Shown here piece by piece: positions 44,825-53,165 of a DNA stretch of 64,000 nt. The stretch comes from Marinifilum breve (GTDB lineage: Bacteria > Bacteroidota > Bacteroidia > Bacteroidales > Marinifilaceae): positions 124,001 through 188,000 of the forward strand of contig NZ_QFLI01000006.1 in assembly GCF_003202155.1 (NCBI RefSeq). Direction: 5' to 3'. Within the stretch, counting starts at the first letter, position 1. Each line of letters starts with the position of its first letter. The notes under the pieces are model-generated. The model had not been told where the DNA came from, made no database searches, and saw only the letters and a list, made by a program, of their open reading frames with translations. The position numbers were made by a program, and so were the translations under genes.

Positions 44825-46245
44825 TAATTATTCTTTTTTTTGCCAACTGGTTCAAGCCCCAGTTCTTTGCCTTTTTTAATCATGTAGTCATAGGCTGCTT
44901 CTCTTTCGTTTGGAATAATTCCATCAAGAATGGCATCTTTTATGGCTACTTTTATATCGCCAATGGTTTTGCAAGGTGATAAATTAAATGTGTCTATGAT
45001 CTCTTGCCCATCAATCGGAGGTTGGAAATTTCGAACAGCATCTTTTTCTTCAACTTCTTTCAGCTTTTTTCGAACCAATTGGAAGTTATCCAGGAATCGT
45101 TTTACCTTTTCTTCATTTTTAGATGTGATATCTGCCTCACACAATTTCATCAATTCATCAATATCATCACCAGCATCAAAAAGTAATCTTCGAACAGCAG
45201 AATCGGTTACTTCTTCCTGTGCCAACACAATTGGTCGCATGTGCAGCAATACCATCTTCTGAACAAATTTCATCTTCTCATTCAAAGGCAATTTCATATT
45301 CTTGAAAATGCGAGGAACCATTTTTTCACCAACAAAATTGTGAGCATGGAAAGTCCAGCCTATTCCTTTCACAAACTTCTTAGTATTAGGTTTGGCAATA
45401 TCATGCAATAGTGCCGACCAACGAAGCCATAGGTTGTCGGAGTATGGTACCAACTGATCTAAAACCTCAAGAGTATGATAAAAATTGTCTTTATGGCTAA
45501 TTCCGTTTCGGGTTTCTCTACCTTTTAGCCTTTGAAATTCAGGGAATATGATTTTCAATAAACCACATTCTTCAAGCAATTTAAAACCGATAGAAGGTTT
45601 TGCCGACATTACAATTTTATTCAATTCCTCAATAATACGCTCCTTGGAAATGATATGGATTCTCTCCTTATTTTCTTTGATCGCATTAAAAGTGACATCG
45701 GAAATTTTAAAATTTAACTGTGTTGCAAATCGAATTGCACGCATCATTCTTAAAGGATCATCAGAGAATGTAATCATCGGATCCATTGGTGTTTTAATGA
45801 TTTTACTATTCAAATCATCAATGCCTCCAAAAGGATCCAAAAGTTCACCAAAATTGTCTTTGTGTAGACTTAAAGCAAGAGCATTAATGGTAAAATCTCT
45901 TCTTTTCTGGTCATCCTCTAAACTGCCATTTTCGACAATTGGTTTTCTGGAATCTCTATTGTATGATTCTTTCCTGGCACCTACGAATTCTATTTCAAGA
46001 TCTTTGAATTTTAGCATTGCAGTACCAAAATTCTTAAAGATGGATACTTTAGGATTACCAGCTTTGGCGGCAACTTTTTGAGCCAAATCAATACCGCTGC
46101 CTATTACAACAACATCAATATCTTTCGAACCACGATTCAAGAATATATCTCTTACAAAGCCACCAATAACGTAACTTTCAAGATTTTCTTTTGTCACAAT
46201 TTCAGATATGATTGAAAATATAGGATGTTTTAAATGTTCTTTCAC
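44824..46245 (-). CDS. CCA tRNA nucleotidyltransferase with HD domain
   Basis: 473 residues. The family adds or repairs the 3' CCA of tRNAs, which fits the tRNA-Val here lacking an encoded CCA. The class II nucleotidyltransferase head has YVIGGFVRDIFL, KDIDVVVIGSG, then RRDFTINALALSL and DPLRMMRAIRFATQL. An HD domain follows (WSALLHDIAKPNTKKF, then HAHNFVGEKM). Start is GTG at 46245: an in-frame stop lies just upstream and no suitable ATG precedes the head domain. The HD domain may give a phosphatase activity. Confidence 0.92.
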   Translation of the reverse strand: MKEHLKHPIFSIISEIVTKENLESYVIGGFVRDIFLNRGSKDIDVVVIGSGIDLAQKVAAKAGNPKVSIFKNFGTAMLKFKDLEIEFVGARKESYNRDSRKPIVENGSLEDDQKRRDFTINALALSLHKDNFGELLDPFGGIDDLNSKIIKTPMDPMITFSDDPLRMMRAIRFATQLNFKISDVTFNAIKENKERIHIISKERIIEELNKIVMSAKPSIGFKLLEECGLLKIIFPEFQRLKGRETRNGISHKDNFYHTLEVLDQLVPYSDNLWLRWSALLHDIAKPNTKKFVKGIGWTFHAHNFVGEKMVPRIFKNMKLPLNEKMKFVQKMVLLHMRPIVLAQEEVTDSAVRRLLFDAGDDIDELMKLCEADITSKNEEKVKRFLDNFQLVRKKLKEVEEKDAVRNFQPPIDGQEIIDTFNLSPCKTIGDIKVAIKDAILDGIIPNEREAAYDYMIKKGKELGLEPVGKKKNN

Positions 46246-46456
46246 TTCTTCGATTAATCAGATAACCTGTAATCAGGTTGTTACTATGCGAAGGGCTGTG
46301 TATGACAGACCGACTGTTTAATTTGCTGACAAAATTACAATTAATTAAGGGGATTATGAAAATTCATAGAAAAATTGCCTTTGGTATGCTAATTGTTTGA
46401 TAAAAACATATAGATTTGTAGATATATAAAGTAATAAATTAATTTAGGAGTTAGTT

Positions 46457-46819
46457 ATGGTAGAGCATTTAACGAAAGAGACATTCAAAGAGAAAGTGTT
46501 TGATTTCGAAAATAATAAAGATTGGAAATTTGAAGGGAATAAACCATGTTTGGTTGATTTTTATGCCGATTGGTGTGGACCTTGTAAAATGGTGGCTCCA
46601 ATTCTAGAAGAATTAAAAGCCGAATATGGCGATGATCTGGATATTTATAAAATAGATACAGAAAAGGAGCAAGAACTTTCTGCCATGTTTGGAATTCAAA
46701 GTATTCCATCACTTTTATTCATTCCGAAAGATGGGCAACCGCAAATGGCACAAGGAGCTCTTTCAAAAGAAAATTTCAAGCAAGCTTTTGCCGAAGTTTT
46801 AAAAGTAGATGCTAAATAG
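46457..46819 (+). CDS. Thioredoxin, cytoplasmic
   Basis: 120 residues without a signal peptide. The active site is DWCGPCK (Cys40, Cys43), followed by the cis-Pro region QSIPSLLF. The N-terminal extension (KVFDFENNKDWKFEGNKP) before the first strand is longer than in E. coli TrxA and is shared with the next gene. A rare clear Shine-Dalgarno, AGGAG, lies 6 bp before the ATG. TAGATTTG at 46411-46418 may be its -7 element, though no TTG is at the right distance. Confidence 0.92.
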   Translation: MVEHLTKETFKEKVFDFENNKDWKFEGNKPCLVDFYADWCGPCKMVAPILEELKAEYGDDLDIYKIDTEKEQELSAMFGIQSIPSLLFIPKDGQPQMAQGALSKENFKQAFAEVLKVDAK

Positions 46820-46925
46820 TTGTTAATGGTTAGTGATCCGATACATTTAAAGGTAAATTGTTATTAGCTTTAAAGCGATTATGAAGTTGTAAAGAAGGTG
46901 GTGAACATCTTATAAAAAAGAGAAA

Positions 46926-47363
46926 ATGAAGAAATTATTGATGATATTGTTGGTTGCCTTTATCGGTATCAACAGTTATGCACAATCAAATACTGCAAAA
47001 GTGATTCACTTGGATGATGACACATTTAAGAAAAAAGTGTTTGATTACACAAAAGGAGGAGATTGGATATTCGAAGGAGACAAACCCGTAATTGTTGATT
47101 TTTATGCCGATTGGTGTGGTCCATGCAAGCGCATTGCACCAATATTAAAAGAGTTGCAGAAGGAATATGGTGATGCCATTCAAATTTATAAAGTAGATAC
47201 GGATATGTCGCCTGCAGTTTCGTCCGCTTTTGGCATTAAAAGTATTCCATCATTACTTTTTGTTCCGATGAAGGGCAAACCAACTATGGCTCAGGGAGCA
47301 TTGCCTAAAGAGACATTTGTAAAAGCAATTGATGATGTTTTGGGTGTGAAAGCCCCAAAATAA
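46926..47363 (+). CDS. Thioredoxin, exported
   Basis: 145 residues. Signal peptide MKKLLMILLVAFIGINSYAQ, then a thioredoxin domain with DWCGPCK (Cys64, Cys67) and KSIPSLLF. It closely resembles the preceding gene (KKVFDYTKGGDWIFEGDKP versus EKVFDFENNKDWKFEGNKP; both have MAQGALxKExF), so the pair is a tandem duplication in which one copy gained or lost an export signal. It probably acts on periplasmic or surface disulfides. A terminator follows. Confidence 0.92.
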   Translation: MKKLLMILLVAFIGINSYAQSNTAKVIHLDDDTFKKKVFDYTKGGDWIFEGDKPVIVDFYADWCGPCKRIAPILKELQKEYGDAIQIYKVDTDMSPAVSSAFGIKSIPSLLFVPMKGKPTMAQGALPKETFVKAIDDVLGVKAPK

Positions 47364-47400
47364 TTATAGGATAGAGTAGTTTTAATAGTTTAAGATTAAG

Positions 47401-47426
47401 AAGTCGGCTTTTTGCCGACTTTTTTG
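47401..47426 (+). terminator. Intrinsic terminator after the thioredoxin pair
   Basis: AAGTCGGC (47401-47408) pairs with GCCGACTT (47414-47421), followed by T. Its tail overlaps the -33 element of the thiamine operon promoter. Confidence 0.9.
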
Positions 47427-47453
47427 TTTTTGCTAGTTTTCGGATTATCTTTG
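47424..47453 (+). promoter_or_regulatory. Promoter of the thiamine-salvage operon
   Basis: TTG at 47424-47426, 19 bp, then TATCTTTG at 47446-47453, a full match to the Bacteroidota promoter form. Transcription would start near 47460, just before the riboswitch. Confidence 0.8.
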
Positions 47454-47463
47454 CGGCAAATCA

Positions 47464-47568
47464 CAGTGGGGTGCCTTATTGTAAACAGGCTGAGATCATA
47501 CCCTTTATGGTATATTTAGAAAGTGCCATTGAACCTGATCCGGGTAATGCCGGCGTAGGAAAATTGCG
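47464..47568 (+). ncRNA. TPP riboswitch (THI element)
   Basis: The conserved parts appear in order: GTGGGGTGCC, GGCTGAGAT with CATACC, then GAACCTGATCCGGGTAATGC followed by CGGCGTAGGAAA. P2/P3 and P4/P5 arms bracket the variable CCCTTTATGG segment. It binds thiamine pyrophosphate and lowers expression of the downstream genes. About 70 bp separate it from the receptor start and I see no clear terminator there, so control may act on translation. Confidence 0.95.
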
Positions 47569-47640
47569 AGCTAACTTTTCGCCAATCTGATCTTAACAAT
47601 ACCTCATTGCAATATTTTATTAACGTTTAATTATTACACA

Positions 47641-50091
47641 ATGTTGAAGAAACAACTAAACTCTGTGTTGCGCAGAGCTACTCTGTTAATTGTATTGCAA
47701 TTTGTTTGCTTTATCGGATTTTCTCAATTCAATTTGAATGGGAAGGTTACGGATAAAAGTGGAGATGCTCTACCAGGAGCGACAATTGCAGTGAAAGGAA
47801 CTTATTTGGGAACTGTTACCAATTCATATGGTGAGTATCAGTTTACAAACTTAAAAGCGGGAGAATACAAATTTGTGATCTCTTTTTTAGGATATGAAAC
47901 AAAAGAAAGTACTGTAAAGCTTACAGAATCAAAGAATTTAGATTTTAAATTAAATCCAACTGCCATAATGGCCGACGAGGTGATTGTTGCAGCAACAAGA
48001 GCAGGAAACAAAGCTCCTGTAGCAGTTACCAATTTGGGTGGAGAAGAGGTTCGAAAGCAAAATACAGGTCAGGATATTCCTTACCAGTTAAGCTTGACGC
48101 CTTCTTTGGTTGAATCATCAGAAGCTGGTAACGGTGTTGGTTATTCAGCTCTTCGTATTCGTGGAACGGATGCTTCTCGTATTAACGTGACTATAAATGG
48201 TGTGCCATTGAATGATTCAGAATCGCAAGGAGTATTTTGGGTAAATATGCCAGACTTTGCTTCATCGGTTGATAATATTCAAATTCAGCGTGGAGTTGGA
48301 ACATCTACCAATGGTGCAGCGGCTTTTGGTGCTACCATTAACTTTCAAACCGAAACGGTAAATGCAGAACCTTATGCCGAAGTTCAAAGTGTAGGAGGTT
48401 CTTTCAATACTTTCCGTAATACTTTTAAAGCTGGAACGGGCTTAATTAATGGGAAATTTAGTTTTGATGCTCGTTATTCAAGATTAAAATCTGATGGATA
48501 TGTTGACCGTGCATTTTCTGATCATGAGTCATTTTTTGCAAGTGGTACCTACTATACTGAAAGAAGCATGTTGAAATTCAACATCATTTCGGGAGATCAA
48601 AAAACAGGAATCAGCTGGTGGGGAAATCCAAATATCAACACCGATGATCCAGATGATTATGAAGACAGAAGATATAATCCAGCTGGAGAGTATACCGATG
48701 AAAATGGGGTGAAAAGATATTACGACAATCAGACGGATAACTACAAACAAACGCATTATCAGTTATTCTATTCACAGGAATTGACTTCGAACCTGAATTT
48801 GAATGCAGCATTGCACTACACAAAGGGGAAAGGATATTACGAGCAGTACAAAGAAGATGAGAAATATTCTGAATACGGATTGGATAACCTTGTAATTGGA
48901 GGTGAAACCATTGAAGAAACTGATCTTACTCGCCAAAAATGGTTGAAGAATGATTTTTACGGATTTACCTATTCGTTAAATTATAAAAAGAACAGAATCG
49001 ATGCATCATTTGGTGGTGCCTGGAATCGCTATGATGGTGATCATTTCGGTAATATTCTTTGGGCTCAAAATGGTGGAGTTCCTAATGGACATCAATGGTA
49101 TTTGAATACTGGAGAGAAGACCGATTACAATGCATTTGCCAAGATGAATGTTGAATTAAGCGATAAATTAAATGCTTACGGAGATATTCAGTATCGTCAT
49201 ATTTCTTACGATATGGATGGTAACGATGATGATCGTTTGCCATTGGTTCAGGAGCATAAATTCGACTTCTTCAATCCTAAAGTTGGATTGTATTATACCC
49301 TTAACGATAGAAACTCAGCTTATGCATCATTTGGTGTAGCTCACCGTGAGCCTACTCGTGCAAACTTTAAAGATGCCAAAGGCGATCCAAGTTCATATCC
49401 TGTTGATGAGTCATTATTTGACTATGAGTTGGGGTATAACTACAAATCGAAAAATGCTACTTTCGGAATTAATCTATACTACATGTACTATCGTGATCAG
49501 TTGGTACCAACAGGCGAAAAGAATAGTGTAGGTTACGATATCATGACAAATGTAGATAAGAGTTACCGTGCAGGTGTTGAGTTGATTTGGGGTGTACAAA
49601 TTCTACCAAATTTAAAATGGGATGCTAACCTTACTTTAAGTCGCAATAGAATTAAAGACTTTGTAGAGTATGCAACTTACTACGATGAAAATTGGAACGA
49701 AGAGTACAAAGGGAAAGAGCTAGGAAATACCGACATTAGTTACTCTCCAGAAACAGTAGGTAGCAGTATTATAACATGGACTCCAACCAAAGGTTTCGAT
49801 GTAAGTTTTGTAAGCAAATATGTAGGCGAACAGTATTTTGACAATACATCGAGTGTAGATCGAAAATTGGATGATTACAATGTTCACAACTTAAGATTGA
49901 ACTACAGTATCAAACCAAACTGGATGAAAGAAATTGCTTTCCAATTGAGCATTAACAATGTGTTCGATACCAAATACGAAAACAATGGATATGGTGGAAA
50001 CTGGTTTGAGCAAGGTGTTGAGAAAACTTGGAGATACTATTATCCACAAGCAGGAACAAATGTTCTGGCAGGTGTGACATTACGATTTTAA
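47641..50091 (+). CDS. TonB-dependent receptor, probably for thiamine
   Basis: 816 residues. A signal peptide ends near CFIGFSQ. A carboxypeptidase-regulatory-like domain (LNGKVTDKSGDALPGATIAV) follows, then the plug (DEVIVAATRAG, ALRIRGTDASRINVTINGVP) and a 22-strand-type barrel ending in an aromatic C-terminus (GVTLRF). The TPP riboswitch upstream and the transporter and kinase genes downstream match the known Bacteroidota thiamine arrangement, in which the receptor is called Omr1. Transport of thiamine or its phosphates across the outer membrane is inferred from that context. Confidence 0.92.
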   Translation: MLKKQLNSVLRRATLLIVLQFVCFIGFSQFNLNGKVTDKSGDALPGATIAVKGTYLGTVTNSYGEYQFTNLKAGEYKFVISFLGYETKESTVKLTESKNLDFKLNPTAIMADEVIVAATRAGNKAPVAVTNLGGEEVRKQNTGQDIPYQLSLTPSLVESSEAGNGVGYSALRIRGTDASRINVTINGVPLNDSESQGVFWVNMPDFASSVDNIQIQRGVGTSTNGAAAFGATINFQTETVNAEPYAEVQSVGGSFNTFRNTFKAGTGLINGKFSFDARYSRLKSDGYVDRAFSDHESFFASGTYYTERSMLKFNIISGDQKTGISWWGNPNINTDDPDDYEDRRYNPAGEYTDENGVKRYYDNQTDNYKQTHYQLFYSQELTSNLNLNAALHYTKGKGYYEQYKEDEKYSEYGLDNLVIGGETIEETDLTRQKWLKNDFYGFTYSLNYKKNRIDASFGGAWNRYDGDHFGNILWAQNGGVPNGHQWYLNTGEKTDYNAFAKMNVELSDKLNAYGDIQYRHISYDMDGNDDDRLPLVQEHKFDFFNPKVGLYYTLNDRNSAYASFGVAHREPTRANFKDAKGDPSSYPVDESLFDYELGYNYKSKNATFGINLYYMYYRDQLVPTGEKNSVGYDIMTNVDKSYRAGVELIWGVQILPNLKWDANLTLSRNRIKDFVEYATYYDENWNEEYKGKELGNTDISYSPETVGSSIITWTPTKGFDVSFVSKYVGEQYFDNTSSVDRKLDDYNVHNLRLNYSIKPNWMKEIAFQLSINNVFDTKYENNGYGGNWFEQGVEKTWRYYYPQAGTNVLAGVTLRF

Positions 50092-50101
50092 TATGACATT
50101 T

Positions 50102-50129
50102 GTAGAGACGTACGGCCGTACGTCTCTAC
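50102..50129. repeat. Perfect 28-bp palindrome
   Basis: GTAGAGACGTACGG followed by its exact reverse complement, between the receptor and transporter genes. It has no loop and no T-tract. Similar GTAGAGACG...CGTCTCTAC palindromes are, to my knowledge, scattered between genes in Bacteroidota and cyanobacteria. It could form a cruciform or an RNA hairpin that sets the expression ratio within the operon. Confidence 0.9.
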
Positions 50130-50142
50130 CTAAATTGAAAAT

Positions 50143-50730
50143 ATGAACTGGATAACCGACAATATTGTTGAAATCATAGGAACCTTATCAGGCTTGTTAT
50201 TCCTGTATTTGGAAATTAAGCAGAACAAATGGTTGTGGCCCGTAGGTTTACTCACTTCGCTAATGTACATCTATGTGTTTTTTGTGGCCAAACTATATGC
50301 CGATATGTCGCTTCAGTTCTATTACGTTTTTATCAGTATTTATGGATGGATTTTATGGTCGAGAGGAAAAAAACAGCAAGAAAAAGACTTGCCAGTCATT
50401 CGCTTGAGCATGAATTTATTTGTAAAACTTATAGTGGCTAGCATTGCAATATATGCCTTAATTGCTTTCATTTTGGTAAAATTTACCGATGGTTCGGTAC
50501 CATACTGGGATGCATTTACCACGGCATTGAGTATTGTAGCAACATGGATGTTGGCTCGCAAGATACTGGAGCAATGGTTGGTTTGGATCGTTGTAAATTC
50601 GGTATCATTGGGCTTATACATTTACAAAGATTTGAATTTTACAGCAATACTTTTCTTTTTCTATACCACCATGGCAGTGGTTGGATATCTGCAATGGAAA
50701 AAAGACATGCTTCGTTCACAGGCTATTTAA
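50143..50730 (+). CDS. pnuT: PnuC-family transporter, probably for thiamine (PnuT)
   Basis: 195 residues with about seven transmembrane helices. PnuC-family signatures are visible: NWITDNIVEIIGTLSGLLFL, WLWPVGLLTSLMYIYVFF, FYYVFISIYGWILW and LVWIVVNSVSLGLYIYKDL. Family members import nicotinamide riboside, riboflavin or thiamine by facilitated diffusion, with a downstream kinase trapping the vitamin. The riboswitch and the adjacent thiamine pyrophosphokinase gene point to thiamine (PnuT). General annotation would call it PnuC. Confidence 0.88.
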   Translation: MNWITDNIVEIIGTLSGLLFLYLEIKQNKWLWPVGLLTSLMYIYVFFVAKLYADMSLQFYYVFISIYGWILWSRGKKQQEKDLPVIRLSMNLFVKLIVASIAIYALIAFILVKFTDGSVPYWDAFTTALSIVATWMLARKILEQWLVWIVVNSVSLGLYIYKDLNFTAILFFFYTTMAVVGYLQWKKDMLRSQAI

Positions 50731-50779
50731 GCGAATTCATTAAATTTACTGGCTCAAATTTTATCATCACTGATCGAGC

Positions 50780-51397
50780 ATGCAAAAGAAAGCTGTAATA
50801 TTGGCAAACGGAGCCTTTCCTACTCACGAAATCCCTTTAAAGGAGCTAAAAGAATCGAAACATATCATTTGTTGCGATGGTGCAATTAACAAGCTGGAAA
50901 AAGCAGGTTTGGAACCTTTCGCCATTATTGGTGATTTGGATTCTTTAGATTCCGAATTGAAGTGGAAGTACAGAGATATCATTTATCACTTTTCAAATCA
51001 GGATACCAATGATTTAACCAAGGCAGTTGAATGGTGCATAGCCAATAAATTCAATGAAATTGCAATTGTGGGAGCAACAGGCAATCGCGATGATCATATG
51101 ATTGGAAATGTGTTTCTGTTGCCGCAATATGCAAAGAAGGTAAGAGTTAAAATGCTTACCAGTTATGGTATGTTTACCCCAATTGTTCGCTCAAAAAATT
51201 TCGAAAGCTATACCAGGCAACAAGTATCTATTTTCTCTCCAAACAGAGATACCTTAATTACAACGGCCAACTTGCGTTATGCATTAACCAATCAGCAATT
51301 GGAAATGATGTGGCAAGGCACGCTAAACGAATCGATGGGAGATAGTTTCAGAATTGAATTTGAAGGAGGACCATTGATTATTTACCAGGAATACTAG
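50780..51397 (+). CDS. Thiamine pyrophosphokinase
   Basis: 205 residues. It transfers pyrophosphate from ATP to thiamine, giving TPP. Motifs: CCDGAINKL, AIIGDLDSLDS (Asp52, Asp54) and QDTNDLTKAVEW (Asp75, Asp78), then GATGNRDDHMIGN. These are the metal- and nucleotide-binding residues of the family. It follows the PnuC-type gene by 49 bp and completes the uptake-and-trap pathway; TPP then represses the operon through the riboswitch. The region after it holds the second 21-bp repeat array. Confidence 0.93.
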   Translation: MQKKAVILANGAFPTHEIPLKELKESKHIICCDGAINKLEKAGLEPFAIIGDLDSLDSELKWKYRDIIYHFSNQDTNDLTKAVEWCIANKFNEIAIVGATGNRDDHMIGNVFLLPQYAKKVRVKMLTSYGMFTPIVRSKNFESYTRQQVSIFSPNRDTLITTANLRYALTNQQLEMMWQGTLNESMGDSFRIEFEGGPLIIYQEY

Positions 51398-51466
51398 AGA
51401 ATTGTAGCGTTGAATTGTTTTTGTACCTGATTTTTTAGGCTTTCCTTGGCGGAAAATCAAAAATTT

Positions 51467-51676
51467 CGGAAAGTCCCCGCTACAGTTCGGAAAGTGCCCG
51501 CTATACTTCGGAAATAGTCCGCTACAGTTCGGAAAACATCCGCTTGAGTTCGGAAATAGGCCGCTACGCTTCGGCGAGTGCCCGCCCGACTTCGGCGAGT
51601 GCCCGCCCGATTTCGGCAAGTGTCCGCCCGAGTTCGCTGAATGCTCGCCCGATTTAGAAATTGCCCGCCGCAATTT
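51467..51676. repeat. Tandem array of ten degenerate 21-bp repeats
   Basis: Ten abutting 21-bp units. The first five are of the form CGGAAAgt-N2-CCGCTacagTT; units 6-8 change to CGGCgAGTGcCCGCCCGa-TT; the last two are decayed. The shared start CGGAAAGT matches the CGGAAtGT start of the array at 8167-8418. It lies between the thiamine operon and the porin gene, which has its own promoter. A minus-strand 116-codon frame with a heptapeptide pattern crosses it and runs into the kinase gene; I reject it as coding. Confidence 0.9.
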
Positions 51677-51782
51677 GAGCAGGTGTATTTAGCTAAGTTC
51701 CATTTGAGAAATTGATCTTGATCATCAAGTAATACTGATGTTTAGCATCTTTAAAAATCCAAACAATTGCATTGTAAATTGC

Positions 51783-51812
51783 TGGCAAATGAATAAAAGC
51801 TGTTTATATTTG
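51783..51812 (+). promoter_or_regulatory. Probable promoter of the porin-like gene
   Basis: TATATTTG at 51805-51812 matches the -7 form. The expected -33 position, 19 bp upstream, reads TGG instead of TTG; a TTG is present at 51779-51781 with 23-bp spacing. The neighbourhood (TGTTTATATTTGCA) is very like that of the tRNA-Val promoter. Confidence 0.55.
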
Positions 51813-51841
51813 CAGCCGAATAAAAAACCTAACTAAAGTCG

Positions 51842-53110
51842 ATGAAAAAATTAAAAACTCTGTTATTGCTTTTTGTTTCATTCATAAGCATTTCAGGTCT
51901 TAACGCACAAAAAAAGGAATTGCCAATTTCGGTAAAATTTGGTGGATATGTACACTCTTTGTTCACCTACGATACTCGTCAGATGGTAGCTGCGCGCGAA
52001 GGGCATATCCTTCTGTATCCTAAAAATGAGATTTTGGATGCTGCAGGCGAGGATATTAATGAAGGTGGAGTGTACAATATGGCAGTAATTCAATCGAGAA
52101 TGAATGCCAAGATTACGGGGCCTGAAATTTTGGGTGCGAAAACCAACGGGATGATTGAGGCTGAATTTATTGGAAATGGAGAATCGGATACCAACGGTTT
52201 GCGTGTGCGTCATGCATTTGTAAATTTAGACTGGGGAAATACCTCTCTTTTAATCGGTCAGACCTGGTCTCCATTGTTTGTAGCCGAGGTTTTCCCATTT
52301 ACGGTAGGTGCCAATGCAGGTTTGCCATTCAAGCCATTTGCTCGTAATCCTCAGGTGAGATTAACTCACAAAACAGGCAACTGGAAACTATTGGCAGCCA
52401 TTGCAACCGAAAGAGATTATACAAGTACTGGTCCTGAAGGATCTTCAAATAAATATTTAAGAAATGCCGGTGTACCAATTATTCAGGGGCAGGCGCATTA
52501 TTACTTGGGAAAGAAAAAACACTTGTTTGGTGTGAGTGGTGAGTTCAAGAATATTAAACCATCATTAATGAGTACTACAGGCTCGAAAGAGGCAGGTGAT
52601 TACCAAGAATGGAAAAATGATGAGACTCTGTCTTCATGGGCAATTATGGGATATTTCAAGTTGAATTTCAACCCAGTTACTTTTAAGGCGCAAACTACTT
52701 ATGGTACCAACCTTACTGATGTTTTGATGTTGGGCGGATATGCTGTAAAGAGTTTGAACCCTGTAAGCAACGAGGCATCATACACAGGCATTAAAGTAAT
52801 GGGATCGTGGGCTGAGCTTTCTTACAAGAAGAACGATTGGGAATATGCTTTCCTTGCCGGATATTCTAAAAACTACGGTGCTGAGGACGATATCGTTTCA
52901 CCAAATCTTGTTTATGCAAGAAGTAAAGATATAGGTGAATTGTATCGTTTGGCTCCACGTGTTTGTAAAAAATACAAGAACTTAAAGTTCGAATTTGAAG
53001 CAGAGTACACTGCAGCTGCATATGGTAAACTTGCTGAAAAGGCAAAAGTAGAAGATACCAAATGGGTAGGTGGTACCAGATATTCATTGGGAGTGTATTA
53101 CTTCTTTTAA
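51842..53110 (+). CDS. Porin-like outer-membrane beta-barrel protein
   Basis: 422 residues. A signal peptide (MKKLKTLLLLFVSFISISG) is followed by alternating strands and aromatic girdles, with LRVRHAFVNLDWGNTSLLIG, QTWSPLFVAEVFPFTVG and a terminal GVYYFF, typical of 16- to 18-strand porins. The GQTWSPL segment resembles DcaP-type porins. The substrate is unknown. It has its own promoter and is separated from the thiamine operon by the repeat array, so a thiamine role is not implied. Confidence 0.8.
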   Translation: MKKLKTLLLLFVSFISISGLNAQKKELPISVKFGGYVHSLFTYDTRQMVAAREGHILLYPKNEILDAAGEDINEGGVYNMAVIQSRMNAKITGPEILGAKTNGMIEAEFIGNGESDTNGLRVRHAFVNLDWGNTSLLIGQTWSPLFVAEVFPFTVGANAGLPFKPFARNPQVRLTHKTGNWKLLAAIATERDYTSTGPEGSSNKYLRNAGVPIIQGQAHYYLGKKKHLFGVSGEFKNIKPSLMSTTGSKEAGDYQEWKNDETLSSWAIMGYFKLNFNPVTFKAQTTYGTNLTDVLMLGGYAVKSLNPVSNEASYTGIKVMGSWAELSYKKNDWEYAFLAGYSKNYGAEDDIVSPNLVYARSKDIGELYRLAPRVCKKYKNLKFEFEAEYTAAAYGKLAEKAKVEDTKWVGGTRYSLGVYYFF

Positions 53111-53122
53111 TTATAAATGATG

Positions 53123-53165
53123 AATTATGAGTTATGGATGTAAATAAAATTCATAACTCATAATT
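53123..53165. terminator. AT-rich hairpin between convergent genes
   Basis: AATTATGAGTTATG (53123-53136) pairs perfectly with CATAACTCATAATT (53152-53165), 14 bp with a 15-nt loop. It lies between the stops of the porin and sensor-kinase genes. No long T-tract follows, so termination is likely but not certain. Confidence 0.6.

Noticed and set aside
51323-51673. 116-codon minus-strand frame with SGGHSPK-type repeats
   Set aside because: It starts inside the array and ends within the thiamine pyrophosphokinase gene on the opposite strand; same period artefact as above.
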